A stretch of DNA of 64,000 nt from Piezodorus guildinii (GCA_023052935.1 CM041293.1:170645341-170709340), one strand, 5' to 3'; positions 23,886-36,560 are shown, counted from the stretch's first letter. Made by a program: numbers and translations. Notes: a model not told the origin generated them from the letters alone.

Positions 23886-24451
23886 TTTATTGGGTTGTTT
23901 CACATGAAATGTCCGTTTTTATAGTTTCTTAAATACATAATGGATTTTGCAAGTCTCTGTTGTTTTCTTCCGAATGTTACATATTTAAAGTAAACAGTTA
24001 CTAATCCTCTACCTTTGTATTATAAACATTAGCTTCCCAATCAATTACCCACTTTTTAGTATACCTCCAAATATGAACATGGAAAAACGCGATTTTCGAG
24101 TATATTTTTGTACGAGTTTAAACTCGGCCATTCAGCAGCTGAGGCCGCTTGAAATATTTGCAAGGCGTTTGGAGGAAGACCTCCGTCCGTAATAGACAAC
24201 GATGTCCTAAAACATACAGTAGAAGGAAACCCCTACCAAACAGTTAAAGGACTCTCAGCACAACTAAATGCAAGTGCATCTACCGTTTCCAGACATTTAA
24301 AGTGTATTGGGAGAGTAAAAAAGCTCGATACATGGGTACCTCATGATCTCACTGAGCGGCAGCAAAGCCCCATGTTTCAAAACATATCGTGCAAAAATTG
24401 AAAGAACTAGGCTACGAAGTTCTTCCGTCATCATCATCATCATCCCTGGCG

Positions 24452-26092
24452 CTAAAGACCGATGTGGTCCTTGGCCTCCTCAATAAGTCTTCGCCAGGTG
24501 GTTCGGTCTTGAGCAGCCGCTCGCCAGTTGCGGGTGTCAAGTAGGCGAAGAGCATCCCTGGCAACGGTGTCCTCCCATCTAAGCCGAGGTCTTCCTCTTC
24601 CCCTTGTTCGGCGGAGCCTCCCATCTAGCAGCTTTCTTGGAACTTCATCGTCTGGCATCCGTACAACGTGGCCAGCCCAGCGCAGCCTTTCTAAGTTGAT
24701 TAACCTCATCACATTAGCTTCTCCATAGATCCGGTAGATTTCCAGGTTTGTCGTCCGCCTCCAGCTTTCCCCGATCTTAACTGGCCCAAATATCTTTCTT
24801 AAGATCTTTCTTTCAAATATAAGGATTTCCCTCTCCTCTTTACCAGTGAGGGTCCATGTCTCAGATCCATAAGTTAAGACGGGCCTAATGAGAGTCTTAT
24901 ACAAAAGGCACTTTGTGCGACGGGTGAGGTAGGCACTTCTCAGGTGCTTTCTGAGGCCAAAATAGCACCTGTTGGCTTTGAGGAGACGCTGACTTGTTTC
25001 CCCGGAGATCCTATTTCCACAATTCCCTACTGATCCGAGGTACACAAATTGGTCAACGCTCTGGAACGCAAATGGGCCCATTATCACAGGATGTCGGTCT
25101 GCAGTCTCTGTTCCCGGCCCAGCTCTCGTGTATTTTGTCTTTTCCTGGTTGATGTGCATCCCCATATCCTTCGCTGCATCCGCCAACCTGAGGAAAGTAT
25201 TTTCTAAGGAATCAAATGACCTTGCGACAATGTCCACGTCTTCAGCAAAGCCGAGAATTTGGACCAGTCGGTTGAAGATGGTGTCCGAAGTCTGTATCCC
25301 TGAATCGCGCACTACCTTTTCCAAAGCCAAATTGAACAACAAACAGGCGAGGCCATCACCCTGCCTAACACCTTTTGCAGTTTCAAACTGTGGGGAGAGG
25401 TCCGTTTGAATACGTACAGTGCACCATGTGTCATCCATTGTCATCCTGATCAGGCGAACCAATTTCAGAGGAACTCCAAGCTCTACCAACACTGCGTACA
25501 ACTTCGGCCTCTTTATGCTATCATAAGCACTCCGGAAGTCCACAAATAGGTGATGGGTAATCATTCTGTACTCCTGGGACTTCTCGAGAATCATTCTTAG
25601 GCCAAACATTTGATCCGCTGTAGATTTACCTCCCCTGAAACCAGCCTGATATTTACCTATTTTTCTCTCGGCAAATGGTAGAAGCTTTTTATAAATGACG
25701 TTGGAGAGAACCTTGTAGGCGCATTGTAAAAGCGACATGCCACGGTAATTAGAGCATTCCAGGATATCACCTTTCTTGTGGAGTGGATGGGCTTTCTTCC
25801 ACTGTTGAGGCATTTTCTCTTCGATCCAGACTGTGAGGATTACGTTGTAGAGGGCTCTCATAAACTCATCTCCACCATGCTTCAGGAGCTCTGCAGGAAT
25901 CTCATCCTCACCTGGAGCCTTATTGTTATTGAGTCTTTTGACAGCCTCTTCGATATCATCAAAGGTAGGTGGGTCGGGAGTTTCGGTATCATCTGCTCCT
26001 GGTATTTCCCACTCCTCTCGGCCTCCCGCGTTTAAAAGAGTGTTGAAGTGACGGGACCATCGAGCTAGAACTTCATCCTTTCCCGTGGCCAT
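24452..26092 (-). pseudogene. LINE3 reverse transcriptase region
   Basis: A 546-residue open frame. N-terminal to the RT is a VKRLNNNKAPGEDEIPAELLK block. RT blocks follow: SNYRGMSLLQCAYKVLSN, HLFVDFRSAYDSI (motif A), a GVRQGDGLACLLFNLALEK block, and motif C read as GFAEDVDIVA. The usual motif C is F-A-D-D, so the first catalytic aspartate here is glutamate, which probably kills polymerisation. The tail has the ETWTLTGKEEREILIFERKI and RWAGHVVRM blocks. The frame also extends upstream of the ATG until the SINE at 26523 interrupts it, so the ATG is not the true start. Confidence 0.85.
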
Positions 26093-26237
26093 GGACCCGT
26101 CTTCATTTCTACATGCCTTGACACGCGGTTTAAAGCCGGCCCTACTCTTATTAACCTTTTGATAAAAGATTCTAGATTCTCGAAGATTGCTGTGCTCCTC
26201 TATTTCCTCAAGCTGCTTCCTCTCCCATTCCCTTTTC

Positions 26238-26523
26238 TGTTTGTTTGTTTATTTAACGTCACTTTATGCTACTATGGCTAATCGGACGATGCTACAGTGG
26301 GAGTCCTAAATTTTGCCTATCCAGGTTTTATTAGGATAGGGATCTTTAACGAGTACCTGACATCGCACAGGCTCGGGACCACCTTTTAACGTCCCCTCCG
26401 AAGGACGGCGTAACTAAGGATTTTTTACTCCCATTAAAAAATCCTAGGACCAACTGCGGTTTGAACCCGTGACCTTTAGCATAGGAGGCTGTTACGCTAG
26501 CCACCCAGCTACAAGTGATCCCG
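26238..26523 (-). mobile_element. SINE-A, full-length, inside LINE3
   Basis: Read on the - strand it starts with a tRNA-like head (A-box gtggctagcg, B-box ggtcacgggttcaaacc). It continues through the family body and ends in (AAAC)n. The 11-base target duplication attcccttttc is at 26227-26237 and 26524-26534. Confidence 0.88.
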
Positions 26524-26739
26524 ATTCCCTTTTCCTTTTACGGTGAAGCCTTTTTTTTATCTCTCCGCCTATCTGCATACTCCTCTGGTGTGCCGCTTCT
26601 GAACCATGTTTTTGTACGCTTTGTTTTTATTTTCTGTTGTGATCGCACACTCTTCGTCAAACCATTGAGACCGCACTCTTCGTTCCTCGTTCCCAAGGGT
26701 TTCCCGGGCCACTCTTTTAACTAAAGACGAGAGCGCATT

Positions 26740-27770
26740 CTATTGTTCTTCCACAGGCCCATCTGGTACGCCATTTTCCACGATTGCTTCATCAAGCTTC
26801 TGACTGTACTCTTCACTATCATCCGGCATTCTCAGTCTGGCTGTAGCTATTCTCTCTCTCTTCTTTCCCATGGATTTCCTAACATTTGATATCCTGGCTC
26901 TCATTTTGGAAACTACCAGGTAATGGTCGGTGTCCATATTAGCCCCTCGGTATGATCTGCAGCTCATCAAACTGGATCTGTGCCTCCTACTGACCAATAG
27001 CTGATCAATCTGATTCACAGTCTTACCATCTGGAGAGCGAAATGTACCTTTGTGAATCCTTTTTCCAGGGAATAGGGTGCTTCCCACAACCAAGTCCTTT
27101 GATGCGGAAAAGTTAATGAGCATACGTCCATTATCGTTTGTTTCGTCGTGGAGGCTATATTTTCCTATGGTCGGCCTAAAAACCTTAATATCACTCCTCG
27201 GACAGCGGCCCAGAGTGCTGTCTAGCTGATCATAGAATTCTTCTTTCTCATCTTCTGGGGCTACCTCAGTGGAAGCATAGCAACTCAGGACAGTGTAATT
27301 GTAGAATTTTCCCCTCAATCTAATGACACAGATTCGATGGTTAACTGAGTAAAGCCTATAACATAATCTCGGGCTGCTCCCCTGACCACAAACCCGGTAC
27401 CAGAAATATGCTGCTGATCGTGGCAGCTGTAGTAGATGGTGTGGGACCGTTTCTCTAGGACCCCTCTTCCCTTCCACCTCACCTCCTGTAGAGCGACCAG
27501 GTCTATTTTATAAAGGTCCAGCTGCTGTAGGAGTTGCCGAAGCGAATCCAGTCTATGTAAAGATAAAATATTCCATTGGGCAAATGAAAGATCCATATGA
27601 CAAATCCGTGGTCGTTTCCTTAAAGACAGTCCGGCTATTTCTTTTTGAGGTCTCAAAACAGTATACGTTTTCCGGGGACAGGTAGTTAGCCTTCGCCCAA
27701 CCTTTTTACCTGAAGGACAGGGAGATTTGTGTTCAAGGTTCTCACCCTCTAGACGCATTGTCTTCACCAC
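26740..27770 (-). pseudogene. LINE3 endonuclease region
   Basis: Two overlapping frames (27315-27770 and 26740-27477) together cover an AP-endonuclease-like domain. The first has FAQWNILSLHRLDSLRQLL and IDLVALQEVRWKG (the catalytic E block). The second has TFRSPDGKTVNQIDQLLVSR and GANMDTDHYLVVSKMR (the D-x-D-H block). A frameshift near 27340 separates them, so the protein is broken. Confidence 0.85.
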
Positions 27771-28439
27771 GACGTTAGAGCTGCGTCCACCCTCGCAGTA
27801 TGTATTCTACTCCTTGATTCTCATTGAACCTAGCCAGTCAATATGCCACCTTCAGCCTCATTGAGATACTAGCGTTGCCGCTGCCCAACACAGCAGGTTT
27901 GAGTTCGTGGTCCTGATCCCCTAGTAGGCCTGCCTTCACCACGGCTCCGAGCGCCTAACCACCGATCCTGTAACCCTAGACAGGAGCCTCACAAGGTACT
28001 ACCAGCCGGGCCAGCTGGACCAAGGTTTATTAACGAGGTGTTACTCCTCGATCCCTCCTCCTTTATCCTGGCTTGGGACAGGCCGTGGGTTCCCGGTACG
28101 TAGCCAAATCCTCACGGGCGGAGTTGAAGTTCTTCCGCACCCACCATATTCTCCCGACTTGTCTCCAACAGATTACCACCTGTTCGGGAATTTAGACAAC
28201 TTCGTCAAAGGAAAACTTTTTGAAAATGATGATCAAGTGAAAAGTGCGTTTTCAGATTTTGATTCACTTTAAAGCTCAGAGTTTTTCAATTCGAGGATAA
28301 AAAAGTTGGTGTCACGTTGGGAAAAATGTGTAGAAAAAGAAGGTAAATACTTCGAATAAAATTGTCTTGTTTTCATATCCTATTTTGAATAAAAATCCTT
28401 TACCTTGAAAACGGACATTTCATGTGACACAAACCAATA

Positions 28440-29050
28440 AAAAGGGAAAGAGCACTTAGTAACCAAAAAAGGTGCTAGATACCGCTCGTGAGTGCTACAA
28501 TTTTTCACAGGTTTTAGGCGCTAGTCATTCTATCCCCTTACTGTATTTTAAAAATAAACACATGTCTTGGTCAAATGAGATAAAGTATATGTGACTAGTA
28601 ATGGATCAAAAGCTTACTTTTACTCAGACCACAAATTATGTGTGTAACAAAGCCAACGGAGCTCTTTATTCTTTATATAAATTATTGTGATATAAATCTT
28701 GCCTACCAATTCTCATTCACGCATGCTCAATATTCAGCTGCATGTGTAAATCGAACTACAAAAAATTCTAAACCGTCCAAAATAAATGTTTAAGAATCAT
28801 TGAAAATTAACCATATAATACTGTAATTAAAAACATTCATACACAATTGGGAGTACCTTTTATTAAATAATATATTACACCTAGCTTTGTAAGCAATTCT
28901 TCAAATATATGAAACACAAAAATTATCTTATAAAAAGTATTGGAAATTATATTAAAAATACGAGAACAGGGTATGTTCATAAAATAACCGAACATATCTT
29001 ACTTACTGTTAGGTACATATATTGGATTTATTTATAGTGAAATCGAGGAA
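28440..29050 (+). pseudogene. LINE4: decayed Jockey-type RT C-terminal fragment
   Basis: Around 28640-28870 the + strand reads ANGALYSLYKL, CSIFSCMCKSNYKK and VQNKCLRIIEN with stops between, then IHTQLGVPFIK. These are typical of the C-terminal region of Jockey-type RTs. The tail is about 28990. Confidence 0.6.
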
Positions 29051-30003
29051 ATTTTGTTTGTTTGTTTATTTTATTTAACGTCACTTTATGCTACTATAGC
29101 TAATCGGACGGTGCTACAGCAGGAGTCCTAAATTTTGCCTATCCAGGTTTTATTAGGATAGGGATCTTTAACGAGTATCTGTCATGGCACAGGCTCAGGA
29201 CCATCTTTTAACGTCCCCTCCGAAGGACGGCATAACTAAGGATTTTTTTGCTTCCATTAAAAAATCCTCCTTACTTTTGAATACTTTTTAACACGTAGAG
29301 AAATTCAAGTATTTAGGTTCAATGATAACAAGAAAAAATGAAATCCAGGAAGAAATAAAGTCCCGGTTAAAGGTGGGAAATGCGTGTTATTATTCAGTTG
29401 CTAAATTACTTAGCTCGCGGCTTCTGTCTAAAAACTTAAAGGTTAGAATTTATAAAACTATTATTCTTCCGACGGTTCTTTACGGATGTGAAACGTGGCC
29501 GCTTACTTTGAAGGATGAACAACGGCTTAAGGTTTTCGAAAATAAGGTACTGCGTAAAATATTTGGTCCGAAGAGAGATGAAGCCACTGGGGAGTTTAGA
29601 AGGTTGCACAACGCGGAATTGCGGAGTTTGTACACTGTGAATATAATTGAGTTGATAGAATCGCGGAGACTCAAATGGGCGCGTAAAGTTGTTGTAAGGC
29701 TCGATGAGGAACGGATTTCGAGAAGGTTGGTATTCGCTGAACCGACTGGTAGGCGTCCGAAAGGTAGGCCGAAGCGTCGATGGGAGGATTGCATTAAGGC
29801 TGATCTTGGGGGCTTGGGCTTGACCGGCGAACATAGGACGAGTCAGTGCAGGCGAAGTTTGGTGGTATCAGCATCGAACCTTCGGGTTCGGTAAGCCTTT
29901 TATCCTAGGACAATAAAAAATCCTAGGACCACCTGCGGGTTTGAACCCGTGACCTTTGGCATAGGAGGCTGTTATGCTAGCCACCCAGCTACAAGTGATC
30001 CCT
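29041..30003 (-). mobile_element. SINE-A split by a LINE fragment
   Basis: The body is at about 29050-29269 and the tRNA-like head at about 29918-30003. A LINE3-like fragment lies between. The sequence aaaaaatcct on both sides of the insert (about 29260-29269 and 29919-29928) is a likely target duplication. Confidence 0.8.
29270..29915 (+). pseudogene. LINE3-like fragment, C-terminal RT region
   Basis: The open frame 29322-29894 encodes the end of a LINE RT: a KVRIYKTIILPTVLYGCETW block, FENKVLRKIFGPKRDE, then RRLKWARKVVVRLDEERI and GRPKRRWEDCI. It is 5'-truncated and inserted in a SINE-A. The frame is still intact over 190 residues. Confidence 0.8.
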
Positions 30004-30391
30004 CGAGGAAGTTTTTATGTGTTTTTTTTCTTTACTTTATTAGTGAGACAGTGTATCCTATGTTTATGTTTTTTATTAAGAGACTGGTCTACTCTTGGTA
30101 GAGCGTTTATGTATACTATATGATGCATATTTATATATTACAATTAAATATAAATAAAAATTCATGTATATTTAAGATCATGCACAGTACAGTTTTCAGA
30201 GCTCAGTGGTGTGAAATAGTTTGATGGGAATGAACCTAAAAATCTATTAAAGGAAAACAGTCCAATGCCTTACCTTGGAAAGAAAAATGGCTGTGGATAG
30301 ACCACTCTGATTTTTCATTTTATTCACCTCCTGAAAATATACCATATGAATGAATGATAACAATTTTTTTTTTTTTAATGATGAAATAAAT

Positions 30392-30790
30392 TAAAAATCT
30401 GGTGAGCACGATGCACTACTTTCACTTACCTTCAGTGTTAAAATCAATTTAAAAATAATGTTACAGCTTATAAAAGTATGGAAAAATTGCATTCAGTTTC
30501 AATCTAAAAATTTATTTTCAATTGATAAATAATGTAACAATTAAGAATTATTATTTACAACAATCACTTTGTTTTATCCACTTTTCATCACTCTCCATTA
30601 CCTTTTACAGCTTTGTATAAAAGATAACATTTTTTCTACGATCTTTAGTTTTTCATCGTTTTACTGTAGATCTCTGTTCTATTCTTATTCTTATGTTTGG
30701 ATAAAAAAATTTACCTTAGAAAATATGTTTGCTCTTTTTTTCCTTCAGTTCAATATCAAATTCTTCTTTCATCTAGTCTATTTACCTAAT
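30392..30790 (-). repeat. H-family repeat, diverged half copy
   Basis: Begins with aaaaatctggtgagcacg and actttcacttacctt and runs to the middle of the element. It then abuts another H copy in the opposite orientation, giving a head-to-head arrangement. Confidence 0.7.
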
Positions 30791-32070
30791 TTTTACTTTC
30801 ACTTACTATATATAGTGAGGGAAAGTATTGCAATCGTGAAAATTTTTGAATTCCAGTTTTCCATGGAAATAAACGTTTTAGGGTCCCCTGAGTCCAAATA
30901 ACCAAGTACGGCAAAAAAATCTGTGTGTGTGTTTTGAAATTTCATACTTAAAACAACTACAAACCCGAGATGCTACAAAAACTTTGTCATCAAAATCGAC
31001 TTACCAGAAGAGCCACTTTATACCATGCATATTGCACCTTTTTATGATTTTCTCAAAAACGGTTCCGACAATATTGATTAAACTTGCTACATTGATGTAA
31101 AATTTAATGGGCTTTAATATAATGTAGGTTTCATTCTGATTAAAATGGTCTGACAGGGCTTAAATGCCGATATTTTAACATTTAAATTTTCTTCCCCTAA
31201 AGTAGCTTTATTTTTATTGATTCTATAAAAATAACTATATTATCTTGTTACCACTGATGAAAAACAGGTAAATATATAAATTGAATGAATTCGATACCCA
31301 ACTAAAGGAGAAAACAGAAAAAATGTTTTTTTAATGCAATTTTTCGTTTTTGAACATAAAAACAGTAATATACATGTATGAAATACCGTTGGAAAGCTAA
31401 AGATTTTAGAAAAAATATTATCTCATACACAAGCTTTTAAAAGTTAATAAAGAGAGATAAAAAGCCGATAAAAGTAACTGATTATTTTAGCTAATAATAT
31501 AATATATATATCGATGTAAAATTTAATGGGTTTTAATATCATCTAGGTTTCATTCTGATTAAAATAGTCTGACAGGGCTTAAATGTCGATATTTTAAATA
31601 TTCTTCCTCTAAAGTACCTTTAATTTTGTAGATTTGAAAAAATTAACTATATCACCTTGTTAACATTGATGAAAATGGGTAAATATACAAGTTGAATGAA
31701 TTCGATACTCAATTAAAGGAAAAAAACTGAAATAATTTTTTTGTTTATGCAATTTTATGTTTTTGAACATAAGAACAGTAATCTACATGTGTAATATACC
31801 GTTGGAAAGCTAAAGATTTAAAAAATAATATTATCTAATACACAAGCTTGTAAAAGTTAATAAAGAGTGATGAAAAGCCGATAAAACTAACTGATTATTT
31901 TAAATGATAATATAATTGATTTTTTAATAAAACACAAGTTTCTATGGAAATTCAATTTAATTAATTCTTTCATAGTTTCACTAATTTTTATCTTCAACTG
32001 TATTTGAAAATTCTGTAATAGGTTTTTAAAACGGAAGTAAGTGAAAGTCGTGTGTTGCCCGCACCAGATT
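30791..32070 (+). repeat. H-family repeat, complete, with internal duplication
   Basis: Both ends are present. The segment about 31087-31500 (from cgatgtaaaatttaatggg through the aaagattttag region) is repeated at about 31513-31925, making this copy about 420 bases longer than the others. Confidence 0.75.
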
Positions 32071-32089
32071 TTTTATCAATTCTATCAAA

Positions 32090-32248
32090 TTGAAAATTGT
32101 TAATTTTTTCATAACTTCAAAATTAAAGGTGCTAAAGAGAAAGAAAATTTACAATATTTTCATTTAAGTCCTGTCAAACTATTTCAATTTGAATGAAACC
32201 TTCGTGATATTGAGTCCCATTTAATTTTACTTCAATATAGCAAATTTA

Positions 32249-32282
<34 letters not shown>

Positions 32283-33995
32283 GTAAATCATATAAAGGTA
32301 AATAAATTTGAAAAAGTTTCTGTAACATCTCAGGCATATTTGTTTCGTGAGTATGGAATTTCAGCTTCATGCTACTTATTGTTTTTGAGATAGACTGGCC
32401 ACACACACAGACATTTTTATGGGACTTGGTCATTGGTCTTTGGGGACCCTAAAACGTGTATTTCCAGTAGAAACTCTAATTAAAAAAGTTTCACGATTAC
32501 GATACTTTTCCTTACAAAAAAAAGTTTTTGATGGAAACACACACTTAAGGAATTAATCCAGAGTCCAAATGGCTAAGTCCCTCGAAATGTTCTTTATGTG
32601 TATAATATAGCCTAGTGTGAAAATGAAAAGTCATACGAAATTGTAGTTTCATATTTAAGATAATTAAATGCCTAGGGTTTTATAACAATTTTTTCTCCAC
32701 AATGGACCAGAAGTGTCTTACAATGTATTTTGATTATTACATATTTACAAATTGACAAAATATTTATAATTGATTCCGGATGAGACATCCTTACAATCAG
32801 CAAATGTTTGGTTCATTTGGTAGTTATAATCTAATTAACTAATCTATAATATGTGGTAAAATTAAATTGTGATTATATAAGGTTGTAGGAAAAATTATAC
32901 AAAAACCTACAAATAAAAACGGATAGCATAATTGATAATATAAAATTAGAAATCAAAACAAACTAGCTTAAGTTAGCAACACATGTTTAGTTCTTTTATG
33001 AGTGTAGCGTTTTAGAGATGTTTTATTATAGTTACCGATTTCCTTTATTAATGGATTTTTGGAGACTGGTTTTTTACTGAAGTAAGAAGCTGTTTGAGTA
33101 TGGACAAAATGTTTAATTGTTGGAAGCTGCAAGTCCTGGAGTATAGATGATATTTTAGTATAGCGGGGATAATCGTTAATTATCCGCATTGATAGATTTT
33201 GAATTCTTTCAAGTTTTTGAAAGTTAGTCAAGCAGGTTGAGCTCCAGACTGGCGAGGCGTATGTAATTAACGGGGGAATAACTGATTTGTATATTATTAA
33301 TTTGTTATGAGATTTCAAATGGGATTTTTTGTTGAAGTATGGGAACATTTTAAGTATTAATTTTTTGGCTTTATCGATTTTTCTATTGATATGATTGGTG
33401 AAAGTAAGAGATTTGTCTAATGTTATGCCTAGGTACTGTACGGATTTTGACCATGGGATGAGAGCTGAATTTATCTTGATTTGGTGGTTTATTTGTGGGC
33501 AACGTTTAGTGAAAAGAATTGCTTCAGATTTGGTGGGATTAATTTTCAATTTCCATTTTATGCAATATTTGTGAAATTTTGAAAAATATTGTTGAAGGCG
33601 ATTTACTATTGTATCAATGCGATATGATGAGGTATAAAATGCTGATAAACATGATATTATAAACACAGAGAGGATTAAATTGAAATATTGAAAAATGTTA
33701 CGAATGTATTTTACAACCCAATGGATGTATAATATACCATAGAAAAGCTAAAGATTTCAGGAAAAAATGCTTTCAAACATACAAAGTTTAGAAGGTAATG
33801 CAGAGTGATGAAAAGGGTATAAACTGAAGTGATCATTGTAGAGAATAATTTCTATTGTTATAAAATTTAATCAAAAATAAAACCTTTGGCTTCCATCGAA
33901 GCAATATTATTGTTTTTTCAACTTTTAAGTTTTTTCAAAACATGATTTCAAAAATGTAGGTTAGTGAATGTTGTGAGTTACATGCATCAGATTTT
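32090..33995. repeat. Two old H-family copies back to back, one split by a LINE
   Basis: A - strand copy covers about 32090-32515 and includes a 31-base poly(T). A + strand copy begins at about 32517, is interrupted by a LINE near 32770-33650, and resumes to its gtgagttacatgcatcag end near 33990. Both are more diverged than the others. Confidence 0.65.
32960..33666 (-). pseudogene. LINE5: Jockey-type RT C-terminal fragment
   Basis: A 232-residue open frame starting near the end of the RT domain. It has KWKLKINPTKSEAILFTKR, SVQYLGITLDKSLTF, KLIIYKSVIPPLITYASPVW and LERIQNLSMRIINDYPRYT. It is 5'-truncated and differs from LINE1 and LINE2 here. The first residues probably derive from the flanking H element rather than the LINE. 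Confidence 0.8.
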
Positions 33996-34355
33996 TAAAA
34001 ATTATTTTGATTTCTTACATGAAAATTGTACATTTTAACAACATTTATTTTATGACATAATTAACTCATGTTTTGAAATTTCAGGATTATTATGTCAGTT
34101 AAACATTTCTTCCCAGAAGATGATTAAAACCATTAAATAAAAAAAATTAAAGAACTTGAGATAGAAGCAATATATTGTAATATACCCATTTTTATAATTA
34201 TAGTATTTATTTATTTATTATTTGATTATTATGTTAGGCAGGCTAACAATAGGATAAAAAGTAAAATTTAATTAAGAACTCCCAATTGAATGATTGTTTC
34301 CAAACATAGGCTACCTCTAACTGTTAGGTTAAAAGGTCCCTGGCAGGTAACTGAA

Positions 34356-34812
34356 GGTGGCGATACACGGTGAGAATTAGGGTATGTTTAGGTGAGGTGA
34401 AAGCAAGTATTGTGTGTGCTCACGAAAGTAGTAGGAGAGGGGGAAGGAGGCTTATTTAAAAAAATAAATTTGGATAATGACATCAAATATTACTAATGAA
34501 AAAATCCTATAATATTATTAAATATTATTTTTTTAAGAAGATACTAAAACTGAATGATAAAGTTGTATCAAAACTAACAAGTGTAATCTAAACATCATGA
34601 AAACATGTTTTTTAATGTAGAAAATGGATTTTAAGAAATTAAACATTATTTATAATAAAAGGTAAAAAAAATAAATGACGAAGTGAAATAGAAAATTCAG
34701 TAATTGAATATTTATTATAATATGTTAGAAGTATGCGATATTCACTTTCACCTACGCATCACAAATTTCATCTCACCTACACATACCCTAATTCTCACCG
34801 TGTATCGCCGCC
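34356..34812. mobile_element. MITE with ~43-bp terminal inverted repeats
   Basis: The left TIR at 34356-34398 (starting ggtggcgatacacggtgaga) and right TIR at 34770-34812 are near-perfect inverted copies. The 370-base interior is AT-rich and non-coding. Related pieces are at 23521-23885 and 49880-50054. No clear target duplication was seen. A further inverted pair (aggctaacaat near 34240 and its complement near 34910) suggests a larger foldback around it. Confidence 0.7.
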
Positions 34813-35327
34813 TTGACAGGTAAAGGGAAAAGGTAGATGGAAAGGGGCAGGTTAGTTTCAGTTGGGATTTGTAAGGGTGAGGAGCTGCAGTATGAATACG
34901 AAGAATCATTGTTAGCCTGGTTATTTATTGTTATATTATTTTTGTAAGTTATAATTATAATTAAAAAAGTTATATAAAAGATTGTGTGCCTGATTGTCAA
35001 GAACCCATACCAAACCCTGAGAATAAATTGAATTTTAATAAAGTAATTTTGAGTGAATTGATTTTTTCTTAAAAGAATATTTTTTAAAAATAAGTATATT
35101 ATAATATATATAGCCCTGAATAAAATATAATCTAAATACTTTAATTAACAATATCTAAATATCTAAATACTTTAATTAACAATATCATAATTCATTCAAT
35201 ATACAAAAAATAAATAATAATAATAATATTAAGAAGTGTACAATATCTAAGCCAATAACTGTGTAGATCTTTTTTCATTAAACCTGTAAAAACTCACTTA
35301 ATTATAATAAAAAAACTGTTATATTAC

Positions 35328-35408
35328 CATCGAGCAATTATCGTTTATCTTATCTATGATAACAGGATTTGTTGTAGATTCTGATGCTGACTCAGCTGCT
35401 GGTTTGGT
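35328..35408 (-). CDS. Small internal exon of the ankyrin gene (27 codons)
   Basis: Read on the - strand, an acceptor (atatttcacag) precedes an 81-base open exon starting TKPAAESASE and ending DKINDNCSM, followed by donor gtaata. Length is a multiple of three and phase is 0. It is clearly homologous to the exons at 43383-43460 and 38185-38260, including the flanking intron sequence, so all three descend from exon duplication. The encoded segment is polar and probably disordered. Confidence 0.65.
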
Positions 35409-35631
35409 CTGTGAAATATCACTTCTATTATTTACAGAAAATTATAATAAATAATAAAAAAAATAGTGAACATATCAATGCTCGGTTATTTAGAATTTTA
35501 TTTCAAGGTTCTGTCTTGAACAAAATTATTTAACAAACTTTGCTAACATTTATGCTATGAAATAATTGATAGCAATAGCATAGTAAGTTTCTTTAATGTT
35601 AAAAAAAATCTTATTATTATTATTTTCACTT

Positions 35632-36375
35632 ACCTATATATGAAATATATAGTAAGGGAAAGTATTGCGATCGTGAAAATTTTTTATCAAAAATTTGGAA
35701 TTCCAGTTTTCAACAGAAACTTTTACACGTTTTAGAGTCTCCTTAGTCCAAATGATTAAGCCCTGCAAAAAGGTCTGTGTATGTGTGGTATTTCTATGGC
35801 ATTATGGTAATTTTAAAACGAAAAGTTGTATTAAACAGAAATTTAATATTTAAGACAACTATTCGCTTGATACGTTACAGCAACTTTTTCATCAAAATCA
35901 GTTAACAAAAAGAGCCACTTTATATTGTGCATTTTGCACCTTTCTACAATTTTCTCAAAAATGGCTCTAATAATTTTGATTAAACTCGCCATGTCGATGT
36001 AAAATTGAACGGGCTTTAATATCATGTAGGTTTCATTCTGATTGGAATAGTCTGACATGGCTTAAATACCGATATTTCAAAATTTCTTCCTCTAAAGTAG
36101 CTTTGAAAAAATCAACCATATTGTCTGATTAGCATTGCTAAATAACTATAAAATATATAATTTCAATGAATTTGACATTCAATTTAAACAAGAAAACTGC
36201 AAAAATATTTTAGAAAAAATATTATCTTATACATACTATTGTAAAAGGAAACGGAGAGTGATAAAAGCCGATAAAACAAACCGATTGTCGTAGATAATAA
36301 TATAATAGATTATTTAATAAAACACATGTTTCTGTTAAAATCCAATTTAAATAATTCTTTTACAATTTATTTTTC
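35632..36375 (+). repeat. H-family repeat, 3'-truncated
   Basis: Starts with ttttcacttacctatatatg and the atatatagtaaggg palindrome arm and is cut off near 36375, where a mariner fragment begins. Confidence 0.8.
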
Positions 36376-36560
36376 TTGAATTTGATGATCATCAACCGCT
36401 GAAGTACGACCTGAGTGCTTTGTGTCTTCCAAGTCAAAATATCCGGTTCTGAACCTAGCAAACCGCTTACGGATGGCGTTTTCTCCTAAGGCATCATCAC
36501 CATACATACTGCAAATTTTGTCAACCCTCTGTGCAGCAGATTTTTCATTTCAGGCATAAA
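36376..36560 (-). pseudogene. Mariner transposase N-terminal fragment
   Basis: The - strand reads CSMYGDDALGENAIRKRFAR, then FRTGYFDLEDTKHSGRTS, the helix-turn-helix region of a mariner transposase of another subgroup than the copy at 13455. Only about 60 codons remain. Confidence 0.7.

Larger units (their letters stand above)
24428..28125 (-). mobile_element. LINE3: nearly complete endonuclease/RT non-LTR retrotransposon
   Basis: Inserted in mariner with a 12-base duplication gaagttcttccg (24416-24427 and 28126-28137). In the - direction it has a 5' region of about 350 bases, an AP-type endonuclease, an RT, and a 3' end with a (GAT)n-like tail rather than poly(A). A SINE-A sits inside at 26238-26523. 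It is markedly richer in G and C than its surroundings. The RT C-terminus (ETWTLT..., RWAGHVVRM) relates it to the fragments at 29270-29915 and 36725-37215. I did not assign the clade. Confidence 0.88.
23890..28437 (+). mobile_element. Mariner transposon split by a 3.7-kb LINE
   Basis: The left part is 23890-24427 and the right part 28126-28437. TIRs begin ttgggttgtttcacatga at left and read ttggtttgtgtcacatga at right when reversed. TA lies at 23888-23889 and 28438-28439. The transposase N-terminus and C-terminus (HPPYSPDLSPTDYHLF) are recognisable, but stops, frameshifts and a central deletion make it inactive. It is close to the copy at 13455-14671. Confidence 0.88.
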
